DNA from: SSF14 sp037045585
GTDB taxonomy: Bacteria; Actinomycetota; Acidimicrobiia; Acidimicrobiales; Microtrichaceae
Direction: 5' to 3'
Assembly (NCBI GenBank): GCA_037045585.1
Contig: JBAOIR010000009.1
Coordinates: 141,174-205,173, forward strand
DNA: 64,000 bases
Below the pieces are notes generated by a model that saw nothing but the letters and a program-made list of their open reading frames with translations, had not been told where the DNA came from and made no database searches. Of the stretch, positions 46,352 through 55,561 are shown piece after piece. Each line of letters opens with the position of its first letter. Positions within the stretch are counted from its first letter, which is position 1. The position numbers and the translations under genes were made by a program.

Positions 46352-49300
46352 CCGTCACGAAGACGATCCAGAGCACCGACCACGCCGCTTCGGTGACCCC
46401 CGACGTCGTCGTCGGCGAGGCGGTCACCTACCGCCTCCGGCTCGGTATCCCCGAAGGACCGACCAGCAACGCACAGCTCGTCGACTTCCTGCCTGCCGGC
46501 ATGGCCGTGCGGACCGTCGACTCGATCACACCGTCTGCGGGTGTCACCACGTCCACGAGCGGTGGGTTCGCGACGGTCCTCGCCAACGCCCAGGGAGCGC
46601 TGGCGTCGCCGGGCCAGGTCGTGACGATCCCGCTCGGAAACCTCACGAACTCCGACCGCGACGACGCTACCGCCGAGTACCTCGACGTCGTCCTCACCGC
46701 GCTCGTGTTGAACGTCGCCGGCAACCAGAACGGGACATCGCAGTCCAACACCGCCTCGTTCACGTCGACCGGCCACGGAACCGCGGTCGCCAACGGTGTT
46801 CCCGTCACGGTCCGCGAACCGGTCCTCCAGGTGACCAAGGCAGCCGCTCCGAACCCGACCGACGCCGGCAACACCGTCACCTACACCGTCGTCGTCGCCC
46901 ACTCCGGCTCCTCGACGGCGACCGCCTACGACGTCACGTTGAACGACGTCGTTCCCGCGGCGATCGGCTACGTGCCCGGTTCATTCGTCCAGACGGCGGG
47001 CACCGCAGTCGCCGACACCGTCAACGACTCCGGAGCGCCGACGCTCAACGCCACGTGGACATCAATCCCTCTCGGCGCCACCGCGACGTTCACCTACCAG
47101 GCGACCGTTCCTGCGGGGGCCGCGGTGCCGTTCTCGATCGCCAACACCGCGACCACGACGTGGACGTCCATGCCGGGATCCTCGGCCCAGCCGACGGCCT
47201 ACAGCACCAGCGAAGGCGAACGCACTGGCGCCGGAGGCGTCAACGACCACACGGCGTCGTCGACCGCGACACTGAACAGCGCCAACCCCACGATCACCAA
47301 GACGCTCGTTGCAACCAGCGAGGCCTCGACGACCGGGACCAATGTGACCATCGGTGAGATCGCCACCTGGGACCTGCGCGTCACCGTCCCCGAGGGCACA
47401 CCGCCCTCGATCACCGTCACCGACCTGCTTCCGAACGGGCTGCAGTACGTGGCCGGCTCTGCTCAGGTGTTCACGACCGCCGCGGCGGCTTCGACGGCAT
47501 CCCCGGCGGCGAACCTGCCCGTCGACCTGAACGGAACCCTCCCGGCCCCGACGATCAGCGGCGGAGCCTCCAACGGCGACGACCCCGTGTTCACGTTCGG
47601 GCCCTCGACGATCGCCGGTGACAACAACACCACGAACGACTCCTTCATCGTTCGCCTCCAGGCCCGCGTGCTCGACGTTGCCGGCAACGTCGGCCTGCCC
47701 GGCTCCCAGACCACCCTGTCCAACAGTGGTTCAGCGCGGGTCGGGTCGGGCACGATCATCACGTCCGCCGCGAGCGTCGTCACCGTCGTCGAGCCCCGCC
47801 TTCAGGTCACCAAGACCCTTGCCCCGAACGCGGCGATCCGCGGACAGAACGTCATGATGACCGTCACCGTCCAGAACACCGGTCTCTCCACCGCGTTCGA
47901 GGTGATCGCCACCGACGCGCTGCCTGCCGGCATGGTCCCCTCCACCGCGGTCGAGGTCGCCACCCAGGCCGGCTTCACCTACAGCCGGACCGGCGCCGAT
48001 ATCACCTGGACCGGTGGCGACATCGTCGCCGGTGCCACCGCCACCTTCCAGGTGAGCGTGGACCTGTCCTCGTCCCTCACAGCCGGCCAGGTCGTCACGA
48101 ACACGGCCATCGCCAGCCAGGCGACAACCCTTCCCGGCTCGGCGAGTGGCGAGCGCGACGAACCCGATCAGCAGGGTCAGGGCAACGTCAACATCGTCGC
48201 CCCCGACCTCCAGATCACCAACACCGACGGAACGACGACCGCCACTCCCGGCGACACCCGCACCTACACGCTCGGCGTCACCAACGTCGGCGGAGCTCCC
48301 GCTACCGGCGTCGTCATCACCGACACCCTGCCGGCCGGAACCACGTTCGTTTCGATCGGGGGAACCGGCTGCACACTGAACACCGGCGCATCGACAGCCA
48401 CGGTGACAGTGATCAATGTTGCAGGCACCATCGCGGCGAGCGGTGGGACCGCGTCGTGCACGGTCATCGTGACGATGGACAATCCGGCGGCCGCCGGCAC
48501 GACCAGCTACTCGAACACCGCGACGGTCGCCGACGACGGCACCCGCGGCCCCGACCCGACCCCGCCGAACAACACGGCCGTCGACGTCGATACCATTGCC
48601 GGGCGCACCCCCGACCTGGCCGTCACCAAGACCGATGGCGTCACCTCCGTGAACGCCGGCACCTCGACGACCTACACCGTGACCGTCACCAACCAGGGCA
48701 ACATCGGGGTCACCGGCGTCGTGCTCACCGATACCCTGCCGGCGAACGTCTCCTACGTGAGTTGCGCCAATGTCAGCGGCACCGTGTCGGTGGCGTGCGC
48801 CCATTCGGCCGGCGTTGTCACCACCACTCTCAGCTCGCTCACGGGTGGCGCTTCGGCACAGATGACCGTCACGGTCTCGGTTCCGAACCCGTTGCCCGCC
48901 GGCGTCCCGTCGATCACCAACACCGTGACCGTCGCCGACGATGGTGCCAACGGCACCGATCCGACCACCGCCGACCGTACGGCATCCGACGTCGACGCTG
49001 TCAACGCAGTGCCCGACATGTCGGTCGTCAAGACCTCCAGTGTCGGCACCGTCGCCCCCGGCGGTTCGGTCGCCTACACCCTGACCGTCCGCAACAACGG
49101 CACGCAGGACGCCACCGGCGCCCGTGTCACCGATACGGTGCCCGCCGGGATGGTCGTGAACTGCGGTTCGGCCAGCCCTGCGCCCACTTCCTGCAACTCC
49201 GGCACCGGCGCCATTTCCTGGGGCCCGCCGATCACCGGCGCCGGCGCCTCGGGCAACCCGTTCGCCGCGGGCGAGACGCTCGTCATCACCTACTCGGTCA

Positions 49301-51885
49301 CGGTGACGAACCCCGTCGCCGCCGGCCGGCACAGCTTCACCAACACTGCAGCCACCGTGGACGATACGTCGAACGGCGCCGACCCGACGCCGGCGGACAA
49401 CAGCGACGACGCGGTCGTCGCCCTCACCGGCTACAACGTCGACCTGTCGGTCACCAAGACCGACGGCGTGGTGTCGACGACACCCGGTTCGAACCTGACG
49501 TACTCGATCACCGTCACCAACTCGGGCAACATCGGCGCCGCCAACGTGATGGTCACCGACACTCTCCCGGCGGGCACGACGATCGTGACCTGCCCCACCG
49601 CTGTCGTGCCGTGCGCCCACACGAGCGGCGTGGTCACCTGGACCCTCCCGACTCTGGCCGGTGGTGGAGCGAGCGAGACGCTGTTCGTCACGGTTGCGGT
49701 GACGAACCCGGCGGTCGCCGGGCGCTCGTCGCTCACCAACTCGGTGACCGTTGCCGACGACTCCACGAACGGCGCCGACCCGACGCCCGCGAACAACACG
49801 GCGACTGACGTCGACGTGCTCGTCGCCGCCCCCGACCTCCGCGTCGTCAAGGACGACGGCTCACAGGTCCGCAGTCCCGGCGACACCGTGACCTACACGC
49901 TCCTCGTCACCAACACGGGCAACCAGGCGGCGACCGGGGTGACGCTCACCGACACCCTTCCCGCCGGCACCACCTTCGTGTCCGCCACCAACGGCGGCAC
50001 ACAGGGGCCGCCCGGAACCGTCAACTGGGCTATGGGATCGCTGGACGGTGGCGGCGCCTCCATACCGGTGACCGTCACCGTGCAGCTGGACAACCCGACC
50101 CCGGCCGGACAGGGCACCGTCGTCAACAACGCCTCGGTGGCCGACGACGGGGCCAACGGCTCCGACCCGACGCCGGCGAACAACAGTGACAGCGATACCG
50201 ACATGTTGTCGTCGACACCTGATCTCGTCGTGTCCAAGACCGACGGGGAGACATCGCTGTCGCCCGGCGAATCCACGACGTACACGATCACCGTCAGCAA
50301 CGTCGGGTCCCAGGACGCCACGGGTGTGGTCGTGACCGACGTCGTCCCGGCGCCGCTGACCGTCGGGTCGTGCAGCAACTCCTGCGACACGTCCGCGGCA
50401 CCGACGTTGACCTGGCCTGCTACGAACCTCGCAGCAGGATCTTCGTTGACCCGTACTGTCACGGCGACCATGCCGGCGACCGTCGTCGCGGGTCTTGACA
50501 CCGTGACGAACACAGCAAGCGCGGTCGACGACGGTACCAACGGCGCCGACCCCACGACGCCGAACAACACCGGCACCGACGTGAACATCGTCGACGCAGC
50601 GCCGGACCTGTCGATCACCAAGACCGACGGCCTCGCGCACCTCGAGGGTGGAGACACCCCCACGTACACCCTCACCGTCACCAACCAGGGAAACCAGGAC
50701 GCGACCGGCGTCGTCGTCAGCGACGACTTGCCCACCGGAGTGACGTTCGGGTCCTGCTCCGACACCTGCGACTCGACCGGCGCACCCACGCTCAATTGGC
50801 CCGCCGTCAACCTGGCGGCCGGCGCCACCATCTCCCGCACCGTCACCGTCAGCGTGACGAATCCCGTCGCAGCCGGGACGACCCAGTTCGTCAACACCGC
50901 AGCGGTGACCGACGACGGGGCGAACGGCACCGATCCGACCGCCGGGGACCGCACTGCGTCGGATCGCGACACCTACGGCGTCGACCTCTCCGTCACCAAG
51001 AGCAACGGAACCGCGGAAGTGACACCCGGCCGATCGACGACGTATACCATCGAGGTCGTCAACCTCGGCCCGTCAACCATCGACGGGTTCACGCTCACCG
51101 ACCCCCTGGCGACCACGCTGACGTCGCCCACCTACGAGGCATCGCGCGGCACGTACGACAGTGCGACCGGCACCTGGACGGGCCTCACCTTCGCCCCCGA
51201 CGACAAGGTGACCCTCACCGTAACGGCGACCGTCGACTCCGCCGCCACCGGCACCCTCGTCAACAGCGCCACGGTGCTGCCGCCGACCGGATTCACCGAC
51301 CCCAACCCCGCCAACAACTCGGCGACCGATACCGACAAGCTGGCACCCAAGGCCGCTCTCCGGGCGACCAAGGAGCTCCAGGGCGACCTCGTTGCCGGAC
51401 GCGAGGCTACGTACCACATCACCGTGACCAACGACGGCCCGTCCGTCGCAACGGGGATCGTCGCCAACGACACGCTCCCCAGCGGACTCGCCTTGCTGGA
51501 CGCCGCTGGTGATGGTTGGACCTGCGTCGCCGCAAGCTGCACCTACCCGTCGTTGGCGCCCGGAGCGACCGCTCCCGCCGTCAAGATCCGAACCCGGGTC
51601 CGGGCCCGAGTCGGCGAATCGGTGACCAACAACGCTCAGGTCATCGCCGAGACAGCGTCGCTCGACCCCTCCACCGCCGGTGCAGGCGGCGCCGCAGTCG
51701 CCAACGCCTCGGCGAGCGGAACGGTCCTGACCACAGGACAACTCGACAACCGACCGGGGGACCAACTGGCCAGCACCGGCCTTCGATCACTCACCGGGCG
51801 CCTCATCTTCTCCGGCTTCCTCCTCATCCTCCTCGGCGTGCTCCTTGTGGTTCCGAAACCCCGTAGCAACCGACAGTATCGATAG
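46348..51885 (+). CDS. C-terminal part of the DUF11-repeat wall protein, LASTG sorting signal
   Basis: 1,845 residues made of about 13 DUF11-like modules, most about 125 residues. Each has PDLxVxKTDG, a PGxxxTYTxxVTN core, ATGVxVTDTLPAG and NTAxVxDDGxNGxDPTPxNN. The end reads QLASTG (residues 1806-1811), a hydrophobic helix and a basic tail, a class E sortase (LAXTG) signal in actinobacteria. It has no signal peptide, so it must be the tail of the preceding frame, either by translational coupling from GTG 46348 or through a sequence frameshift. Likely a long cell-wall-anchored adhesin or stalk. Confidence 0.8.
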   Translation: MTVTKTIQSTDHAASVTPDVVVGEAVTYRLRLGIPEGPTSNAQLVDFLPAGMAVRTVDSITPSAGVTTSTSGGFATVLANAQGALASPGQVVTIPLGNLTNSDRDDATAEYLDVVLTALVLNVAGNQNGTSQSNTASFTSTGHGTAVANGVPVTVREPVLQVTKAAAPNPTDAGNTVTYTVVVAHSGSSTATAYDVTLNDVVPAAIGYVPGSFVQTAGTAVADTVNDSGAPTLNATWTSIPLGATATFTYQATVPAGAAVPFSIANTATTTWTSMPGSSAQPTAYSTSEGERTGAGGVNDHTASSTATLNSANPTITKTLVATSEASTTGTNVTIGEIATWDLRVTVPEGTPPSITVTDLLPNGLQYVAGSAQVFTTAAAASTASPAANLPVDLNGTLPAPTISGGASNGDDPVFTFGPSTIAGDNNTTNDSFIVRLQARVLDVAGNVGLPGSQTTLSNSGSARVGSGTIITSAASVVTVVEPRLQVTKTLAPNAAIRGQNVMMTVTVQNTGLSTAFEVIATDALPAGMVPSTAVEVATQAGFTYSRTGADITWTGGDIVAGATATFQVSVDLSSSLTAGQVVTNTAIASQATTLPGSASGERDEPDQQGQGNVNIVAPDLQITNTDGTTTATPGDTRTYTLGVTNVGGAPATGVVITDTLPAGTTFVSIGGTGCTLNTGASTATVTVINVAGTIAASGGTASCTVIVTMDNPAAAGTTSYSNTATVADDGTRGPDPTPPNNTAVDVDTIAGRTPDLAVTKTDGVTSVNAGTSTTYTVTVTNQGNIGVTGVVLTDTLPANVSYVSCANVSGTVSVACAHSAGVVTTTLSSLTGGASAQMTVTVSVPNPLPAGVPSITNTVTVADDGANGTDPTTADRTASDVDAVNAVPDMSVVKTSSVGTVAPGGSVAYTLTVRNNGTQDATGARVTDTVPAGMVVNCGSASPAPTSCNSGTGAISWGPPITGAGASGNPFAAGETLVITYSVTVTNPVAAGRHSFTNTAATVDDTSNGADPTPADNSDDAVVALTGYNVDLSVTKTDGVVSTTPGSNLTYSITVTNSGNIGAANVMVTDTLPAGTTIVTCPTAVVPCAHTSGVVTWTLPTLAGGGASETLFVTVAVTNPAVAGRSSLTNSVTVADDSTNGADPTPANNTATDVDVLVAAPDLRVVKDDGSQVRSPGDTVTYTLLVTNTGNQAATGVTLTDTLPAGTTFVSATNGGTQGPPGTVNWAMGSLDGGGASIPVTVTVQLDNPTPAGQGTVVNNASVADDGANGSDPTPANNSDSDTDMLSSTPDLVVSKTDGETSLSPGESTTYTITVSNVGSQDATGVVVTDVVPAPLTVGSCSNSCDTSAAPTLTWPATNLAAGSSLTRTVTATMPATVVAGLDTVTNTASAVDDGTNGADPTTPNNTGTDVNIVDAAPDLSITKTDGLAHLEGGDTPTYTLTVTNQGNQDATGVVVSDDLPTGVTFGSCSDTCDSTGAPTLNWPAVNLAAGATISRTVTVSVTNPVAAGTTQFVNTAAVTDDGANGTDPTAGDRTASDRDTYGVDLSVTKSNGTAEVTPGRSTTYTIEVVNLGPSTIDGFTLTDPLATTLTSPTYEASRGTYDSATGTWTGLTFAPDDKVTLTVTATVDSAATGTLVNSATVLPPTGFTDPNPANNSATDTDKLAPKAALRATKELQGDLVAGREATYHITVTNDGPSVATGIVANDTLPSGLALLDAAGDGWTCVAASCTYPSLAPGATAPAVKIRTRVRARVGESVTNNAQVIAETASLDPSTAGAGGAAVANASASGTVLTTGQLDNRPGDQLASTGLRSLTGRLIFSGFLLILLGVLLVVPKPRSNRQYR

Positions 51886-52371
51886 CGGATCTTTGATCGA
51901 CAGAGATCGACACGCCGAGAGATTCCAAGGCCTGCCAATCTGATTCGCCCCGCACGAAGCTCCTGAGCACGGCCGCGGCAATCTGATCCGCGAGGCAATC
52001 GTAAACGTCTCGTCTCGAAACGGCGTCGGAAGCGTCGGACGGGGCGGACGTTGACCAAGCGACGTGAACTCGTGCGATGTCCGCTGTCGCTCGTCGATCG
52101 GCAAGTCAGAGAGTATCGGCTCGTGCTCGGAGGGTGGGCGTGGTCACAATTTGGTCACACACTCCCCGGAACTCGCCGTGAGCGGTCGACAGCGGCCGAA
52201 TTGGCCAGCCGTCGAAACCCTCAATTCGTGGGCATTCTGAGCGCCGCCGGCATCGGCTGGCACCCGCCGAACGCACCTCCTGTCGGAGTTCGAGCCACAC
52301 CCCGATCTCACGGCCAACGAATTGCTCCGGCAGCTGGTTCGGTCGGCCGCGATCCGCCGTGAGGCACGGGG
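51886..52371. other. Gene-poor stretch
   Basis: About 490 nt after the wall protein. A plus-strand open frame at 52051-52362 and reverse frames are Arg-rich and lack domains; none is called. Only a short direct repeat GATCGACA (51895-51902, 51905-51912) and a GTCACA/GTCACAC doublet near 52143 are seen. Confidence 0.5.
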
Positions 52372-52377
52372 TAACGT
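52372..52377 (+). promoter_or_regulatory. -10 box TAACGT, leaderless type
   Basis: TAACGT fits TANNNT and ends 6 nt before ATG 52384, so transcription likely starts on the start codon. Confidence 0.5.
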
Positions 52378-52383
52378 CACGGG

Positions 52384-53553
52384 ATGACGCCAGGATGGAT
52401 CGGACGCCGCCTCCTCCTTGCCGCAACACTTGCGGTTGGGGCGCTCGCCGGTGTCGCTGGTTGCTCGCCCGACGACCAGGTCGAGACCCGACAGTCATCG
52501 GAGACTTTGCCGTCGGAGCAAAGAGCGGGATCACGGGCCGCACCGTTCAAGGTGTCGCCAGTCCCGGACGGGTTGACGGTCTCAGCGGTCGTCGACGGAG
52601 ATGCCGAGCCCCGTTTCAGCGACGACTCCTTCGGTGGTACCAAGCCGTCAATGGTCATCGTTCCCGACGACTGGACTGGTCTAGACGACCACCGGTGGAT
52701 CGTGATCATGTCGATCGACGGCAGTGGCAATGAGGGCGGCTTCTATCAAGAACTTCCTGCGTACACACGGAGCAATGAGAACGAAGGTCGGCTCGTCATC
52801 GATGGCCACCCCGCTGTCAAATGGCCGAGCCAAGGCATCGAGGGCGAGCCGAAGCGGCGGACGGCGGCGTTTGTGGCAATCAACACGAGTACCGGCGCAT
52901 CGGGCGACCTCCAGGGCGGAACGCAACGCGGGCTTCTCATCACGGGCACTGTCGAGGATCTCGACCTGCTCGAAACCGTCGCACAGGCGGCCGGCGACGA
53001 TGCCGGACGAACACCGACCCTCCGCAAAGCTCCAAACGGATGGCAGGTGCTCGGCACCCTGTCAGCCAGCCAAGCCAGCAACACTGACGAAGGCGCGATC
53101 GAGTAACAGCCGGAAGGCCGCAAAGTCGTCCTTCTCGGCGATCCCGCCGGCCGCGAGGTATGGGTCACGGCGTTCGAGGGGAACGCAACCACACCGATCC
53201 TCAAAGCGATCGAGACGATGTGGCATCCCTACGACCTCGGAACTTTCGGCGACACCCACGAGTTCAGCATCTACGGAGCTGACGCAGCGCTGATCGCGTG
53301 TTGCGACGGCGACGGACCTGCAGCCATCGCAACGGCCTGGTTCTCGCTCGACGGCTCACCGTTCTCCGTCCACGGACCAGCATCTCTGGTCGGCACCCCA
53401 GACCTGGCGTCGAGGTTTGCTTCCAGCATCGTTTTGACGACTGCGAATGAGTGGGCCGCGACGAAGAGGCCTCCAAGAACCACGACGACCAATCAGGGCA
53501 CCGGCAATCCAACCACAAGCCTCCTGGCACCAGCAACGGTCGTAGGCGGCTGA
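52384..53553 (+). pseudogene. Lipoprotein interrupted by an in-frame stop
   Basis: Basic start GWIGRR, then a hydrophobic stretch and lipobox AGVAGC (Cys27), then a Glu/Ser-rich region and a mixed alpha/beta domain. The frame is stopped by TAA at 53104-53106 but continues in the same frame (QPEGRKVVLLGDPAGREVWV...) to 53553, so the intact product would be ~389 residues. The domain after the stop (WHPYDLGTFGDTHEFSIYG) is well behaved. Either a real nonsense mutation or a base error. Family not recognised. Confidence 0.65.
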
Positions 53554-53560
53554 CCGGGCG

Positions 53561-53985
53561 ATGACCCTTCACCTCGCCGCACGCCACGCGTCCTGGGTCG
53601 GGCTGGCCGCCGTTGCGCCCGCCACCTGGTGGTGGGTCGGATTGTTGGTCGGCGACTCTGGCACCGATGCCATCATTCGGCCGGTCGACATCTCCAACGG
53701 AACGGCCGCAGCAATCGGCGCTACCTCCACGGCGATCGTGCTCGCCTCCCTTGTGGTTGTGCTTCGAGGAAGAAGCCTGCATCTGGTGCTGGGCGCGCCT
53801 GTCATGGCGCTGGCCACCTGTGCGCCGCAGCAGGGTATGTCGGTCTCGCGTATCGCGCTGCGACGACCCGAGTCGACGGCGCCAACATCGGTGGCGCCCT
53901 CCTGCTCTATGCCGGTGCGGCCGTCGTGCCTGGCCTACTCGCCGTGGCGCTCTTCTCGACGGTGCGCGATTCGCGTCAGAGCTAG
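53561..53985 (+). CDS. Small four-TM membrane protein (frameshifted)
   Basis: About 142 residues with four hydrophobic segments (VGLAAVAPATWWWVGLLVG, AIVLASLVVVL, HLVLGAPVMALATC, GGALLLYAGAAVVPGLLAVAL). ATG 53561 follows the interrupted lipoprotein by 7 nt, so they are likely one operon. The frame shifts at about 53817-53835 and ends with TAG at 53985 after one base is added. Unknown function. Confidence 0.55.
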
Positions 53986-54063
53986 CGAGCCAAGCCAGGT
54001 AGATGGAGGTCGGCCTCCATCGCCTGCCATGTAGTTGTCGTGCCCTTCGCTCCTCCGACACGT

Positions 54064-54226
54064 TGTGATGTCGCGAGACATCGTGGACAGACGAACCCAC
54101 GGGACCCTAGTTGTTGAGCGGTTGGTAGCTCCGGGTGGGGTCGAGGGTGAGGTGGCGGAGGAGTTCGCCTTCTTGGCTGAGGACTCTGATGTCGAGGTCG
54201 GCGACGAGGACGATGATGCGTCGTCC
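54064..54226 (-). pseudogene. Remnant of an IS481-type element
   Basis: From the IS end-like TGTGATG at 54064 the reverse strand encodes the last ~40 residues of an IS481 transposase (IIVLVADLDIRV...LLRHLTLDPTR) with its stop at 54108. It is closely similar to the end of the intact IS481 transposase nearby (VIVLVADLDIRI...). The remainder is missing, cut by the IS3-family element at 54227. Confidence 0.8.
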
Positions 54227-54294
54227 GGGACTGCTGCACGTGTAGGTGACATCTGATCTGTGGTGCCGAGAGGTGCTGCTGGAAGGATGTTCAC

Positions 54295-54588
54295 ATGCCC
54301 AGGCCTTACCCCCAGGAGTTCCGTGAGGACGTGATCCGGGTCGCCCGCAACCGTGGGCCCGGCGTCCAACTCAAGACCATCGCGGCGGATTTCGGGATCT
54401 CCGAGTCGTGCCTGCAGAACTGGTTGCGCACCGCCGATGTCGAGGACGGGATCAAGCCCGGCACGACTGGCACCGAGCACGCTGAGAATCGCGAGCTCAA
54501 GAAGCGCCTGCGGTTGCTCGAGCAGGAGAACGAGGTCCTCCGTCGTGCTGCCGCCTATCTGTCCCAGGCGAACCTGCCGGGAAAATGA
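54295..54588 (+). CDS. IS3 transposase OrfA
   Basis: 97 residues. N-terminal HTH (QEFREDVIRVARN...IAADFGISESCLQNWLR) and a C-terminal leucine-zipper-like coil (ENRELKKRLRLLEQENEVLRR). ATG with GGAAGG ribosome site. Ends AAAATGA, a likely -1 slip site: orfB continues in the -1 frame. Confidence 0.88.
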   Translation: MPRPYPQEFREDVIRVARNRGPGVQLKTIAADFGISESCLQNWLRTADVEDGIKPGTTGTEHAENRELKKRLRLLEQENEVLRRAAAYLSQANLPGK

Positions 54589-55460
54589 TGTACCCGCTCG
54601 TCCGAGAGCTCGCCGACGACGGTGTTCCCGTCACGGTGACGTGTCGGGTCCTCAACCTTGCCCGCCAGCCCTACTACCGGTGGCTTCGAGAGCCGTTCAC
54701 TGATGCCGAGTTGGACGAGGCGTGGTTGGCGAACGCGATCCTCGACGCCCATCGCGACGATCCCGAGTTCGGATACCGGTTCTTGTGCGACGAGGTTCGC
54801 GATGCCGGCCACACCGTGTGCGAGCGGACGGTGTGGCGAATCTGCTCCGAGAACGGCTGGTGGTCGGTGTTCGGCAAGAAACGCTCGTCGAAGAAGGCGA
54901 GGGTCGGCGCTCCCGCTCACGATGACCTGGTGCGCCGCGAGTTCACCGCGGATCGGCCGAACCGGTTGTGGCTCACGGACCTGACGGAGCATTGGACGAA
55001 CGAAGGCAAGCTCTACCTCTGCGCGATCAAAGACGCGTACTCGAGGCGGATCGTCGGCTACTCGATCTCAGATCGGATGCAGGCCCGCATCGCCGTGGCG
55101 GCGCTCGACAACGCCGTTGCCCGCCGCGGTGACGTCGCCGGGTGCATCCTGCATTCGGATCGCGGATCGCAATTTCGTTCCCGGAAACTCCACCGAGCGC
55201 TCGCCCGCCACGACATGGTCGGGTCGATGGGCCAAGTCGGCTCGGCCGGCGACAACGCGGCGATGGAGTCGTTCTTCGCGCTCCTCCAGAAGAACGTCCT
55301 CGATCGCCAACGATGGGCGACCCGCGACGAGTTGCGGATCGCGATCGTGACCTGGATCGAGCGCACCTACCACCGCCGACGGCGACAAGCAGCCCTCGGC
55401 CGATTGACCCCCATCGAGTTCGAAACCATCATCAAACCCGTCGCCGATCAGGCGGCCTAA
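54585..55460 (+). CDS. IS3 transposase OrfB
   Basis: 291 residues, DDE catalytic domain: LWLTDLTEHW, LHSDRGSQF, and NAAMESFFALLQKN carry the D, D and E. ATG 54585 overlaps the orfA stop (ATGA), and in many IS3 elements a -1 frameshift at an A-rich run joins OrfA and OrfB; the run AAAA precedes the stop. Complete. Confidence 0.9.
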   Translation: MMYPLVRELADDGVPVTVTCRVLNLARQPYYRWLREPFTDAELDEAWLANAILDAHRDDPEFGYRFLCDEVRDAGHTVCERTVWRICSENGWWSVFGKKRSSKKARVGAPAHDDLVRREFTADRPNRLWLTDLTEHWTNEGKLYLCAIKDAYSRRIVGYSISDRMQARIAVAALDNAVARRGDVAGCILHSDRGSQFRSRKLHRALARHDMVGSMGQVGSAGDNAAMESFFALLQKNVLDRQRWATRDELRIAIVTWIERTYHRRRRQAALGRLTPIEFETIIKPVADQAA

Positions 55461-55499
55461 CCCCAAACCCCAACTGTCACCTACACGTGCAGCAGTCCC

Positions 55500-55561
55500 C
55501 CACGATGTCCTGAGACATGGTGTCCACTATCTCCTGGAACGGGACACCACCCCGGGCACGC
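55500..55561. other. IS-end-like scar between two elements
   Basis: 62 nt between the IS3 and IS481 elements. It contains GATGTCCTGAGACATGGTG (55504-55522), which resembles the IS481 end at 54068 (GATGTC..GAGACAT), so it may be part of an older IS end. No gene. Confidence 0.35.

Larger units (their letters stand above)
54227..55499 (+). mobile_element. IS3-family insertion sequence
   Basis: 1,273 bp with perfect 25-bp terminal inverted repeats at 54227-54251 and 55475-55499 (ends GGGACTGCTGCACG... and its complement). It contains orfA and orfB. No clear target duplication is seen at the flanks. Inserted in, or next to, an older IS481 remnant. Confidence 0.9.

Noticed and set aside
47731..49620. 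Reverse-strand open frame of 629 aa inside the DUF11 repeats
   Set aside because: Antisense of repeats; no motif or start context.
52051..52362. Plus-strand frame after the wall protein
   Set aside because: No recognisable domain and low coding character.
54051..54063. CCTCCGACACGT near the IS481 remnant as another tRNA-end copy
   Set aside because: Only about 10 bp match and it sits at an IS flank; chance is likely.
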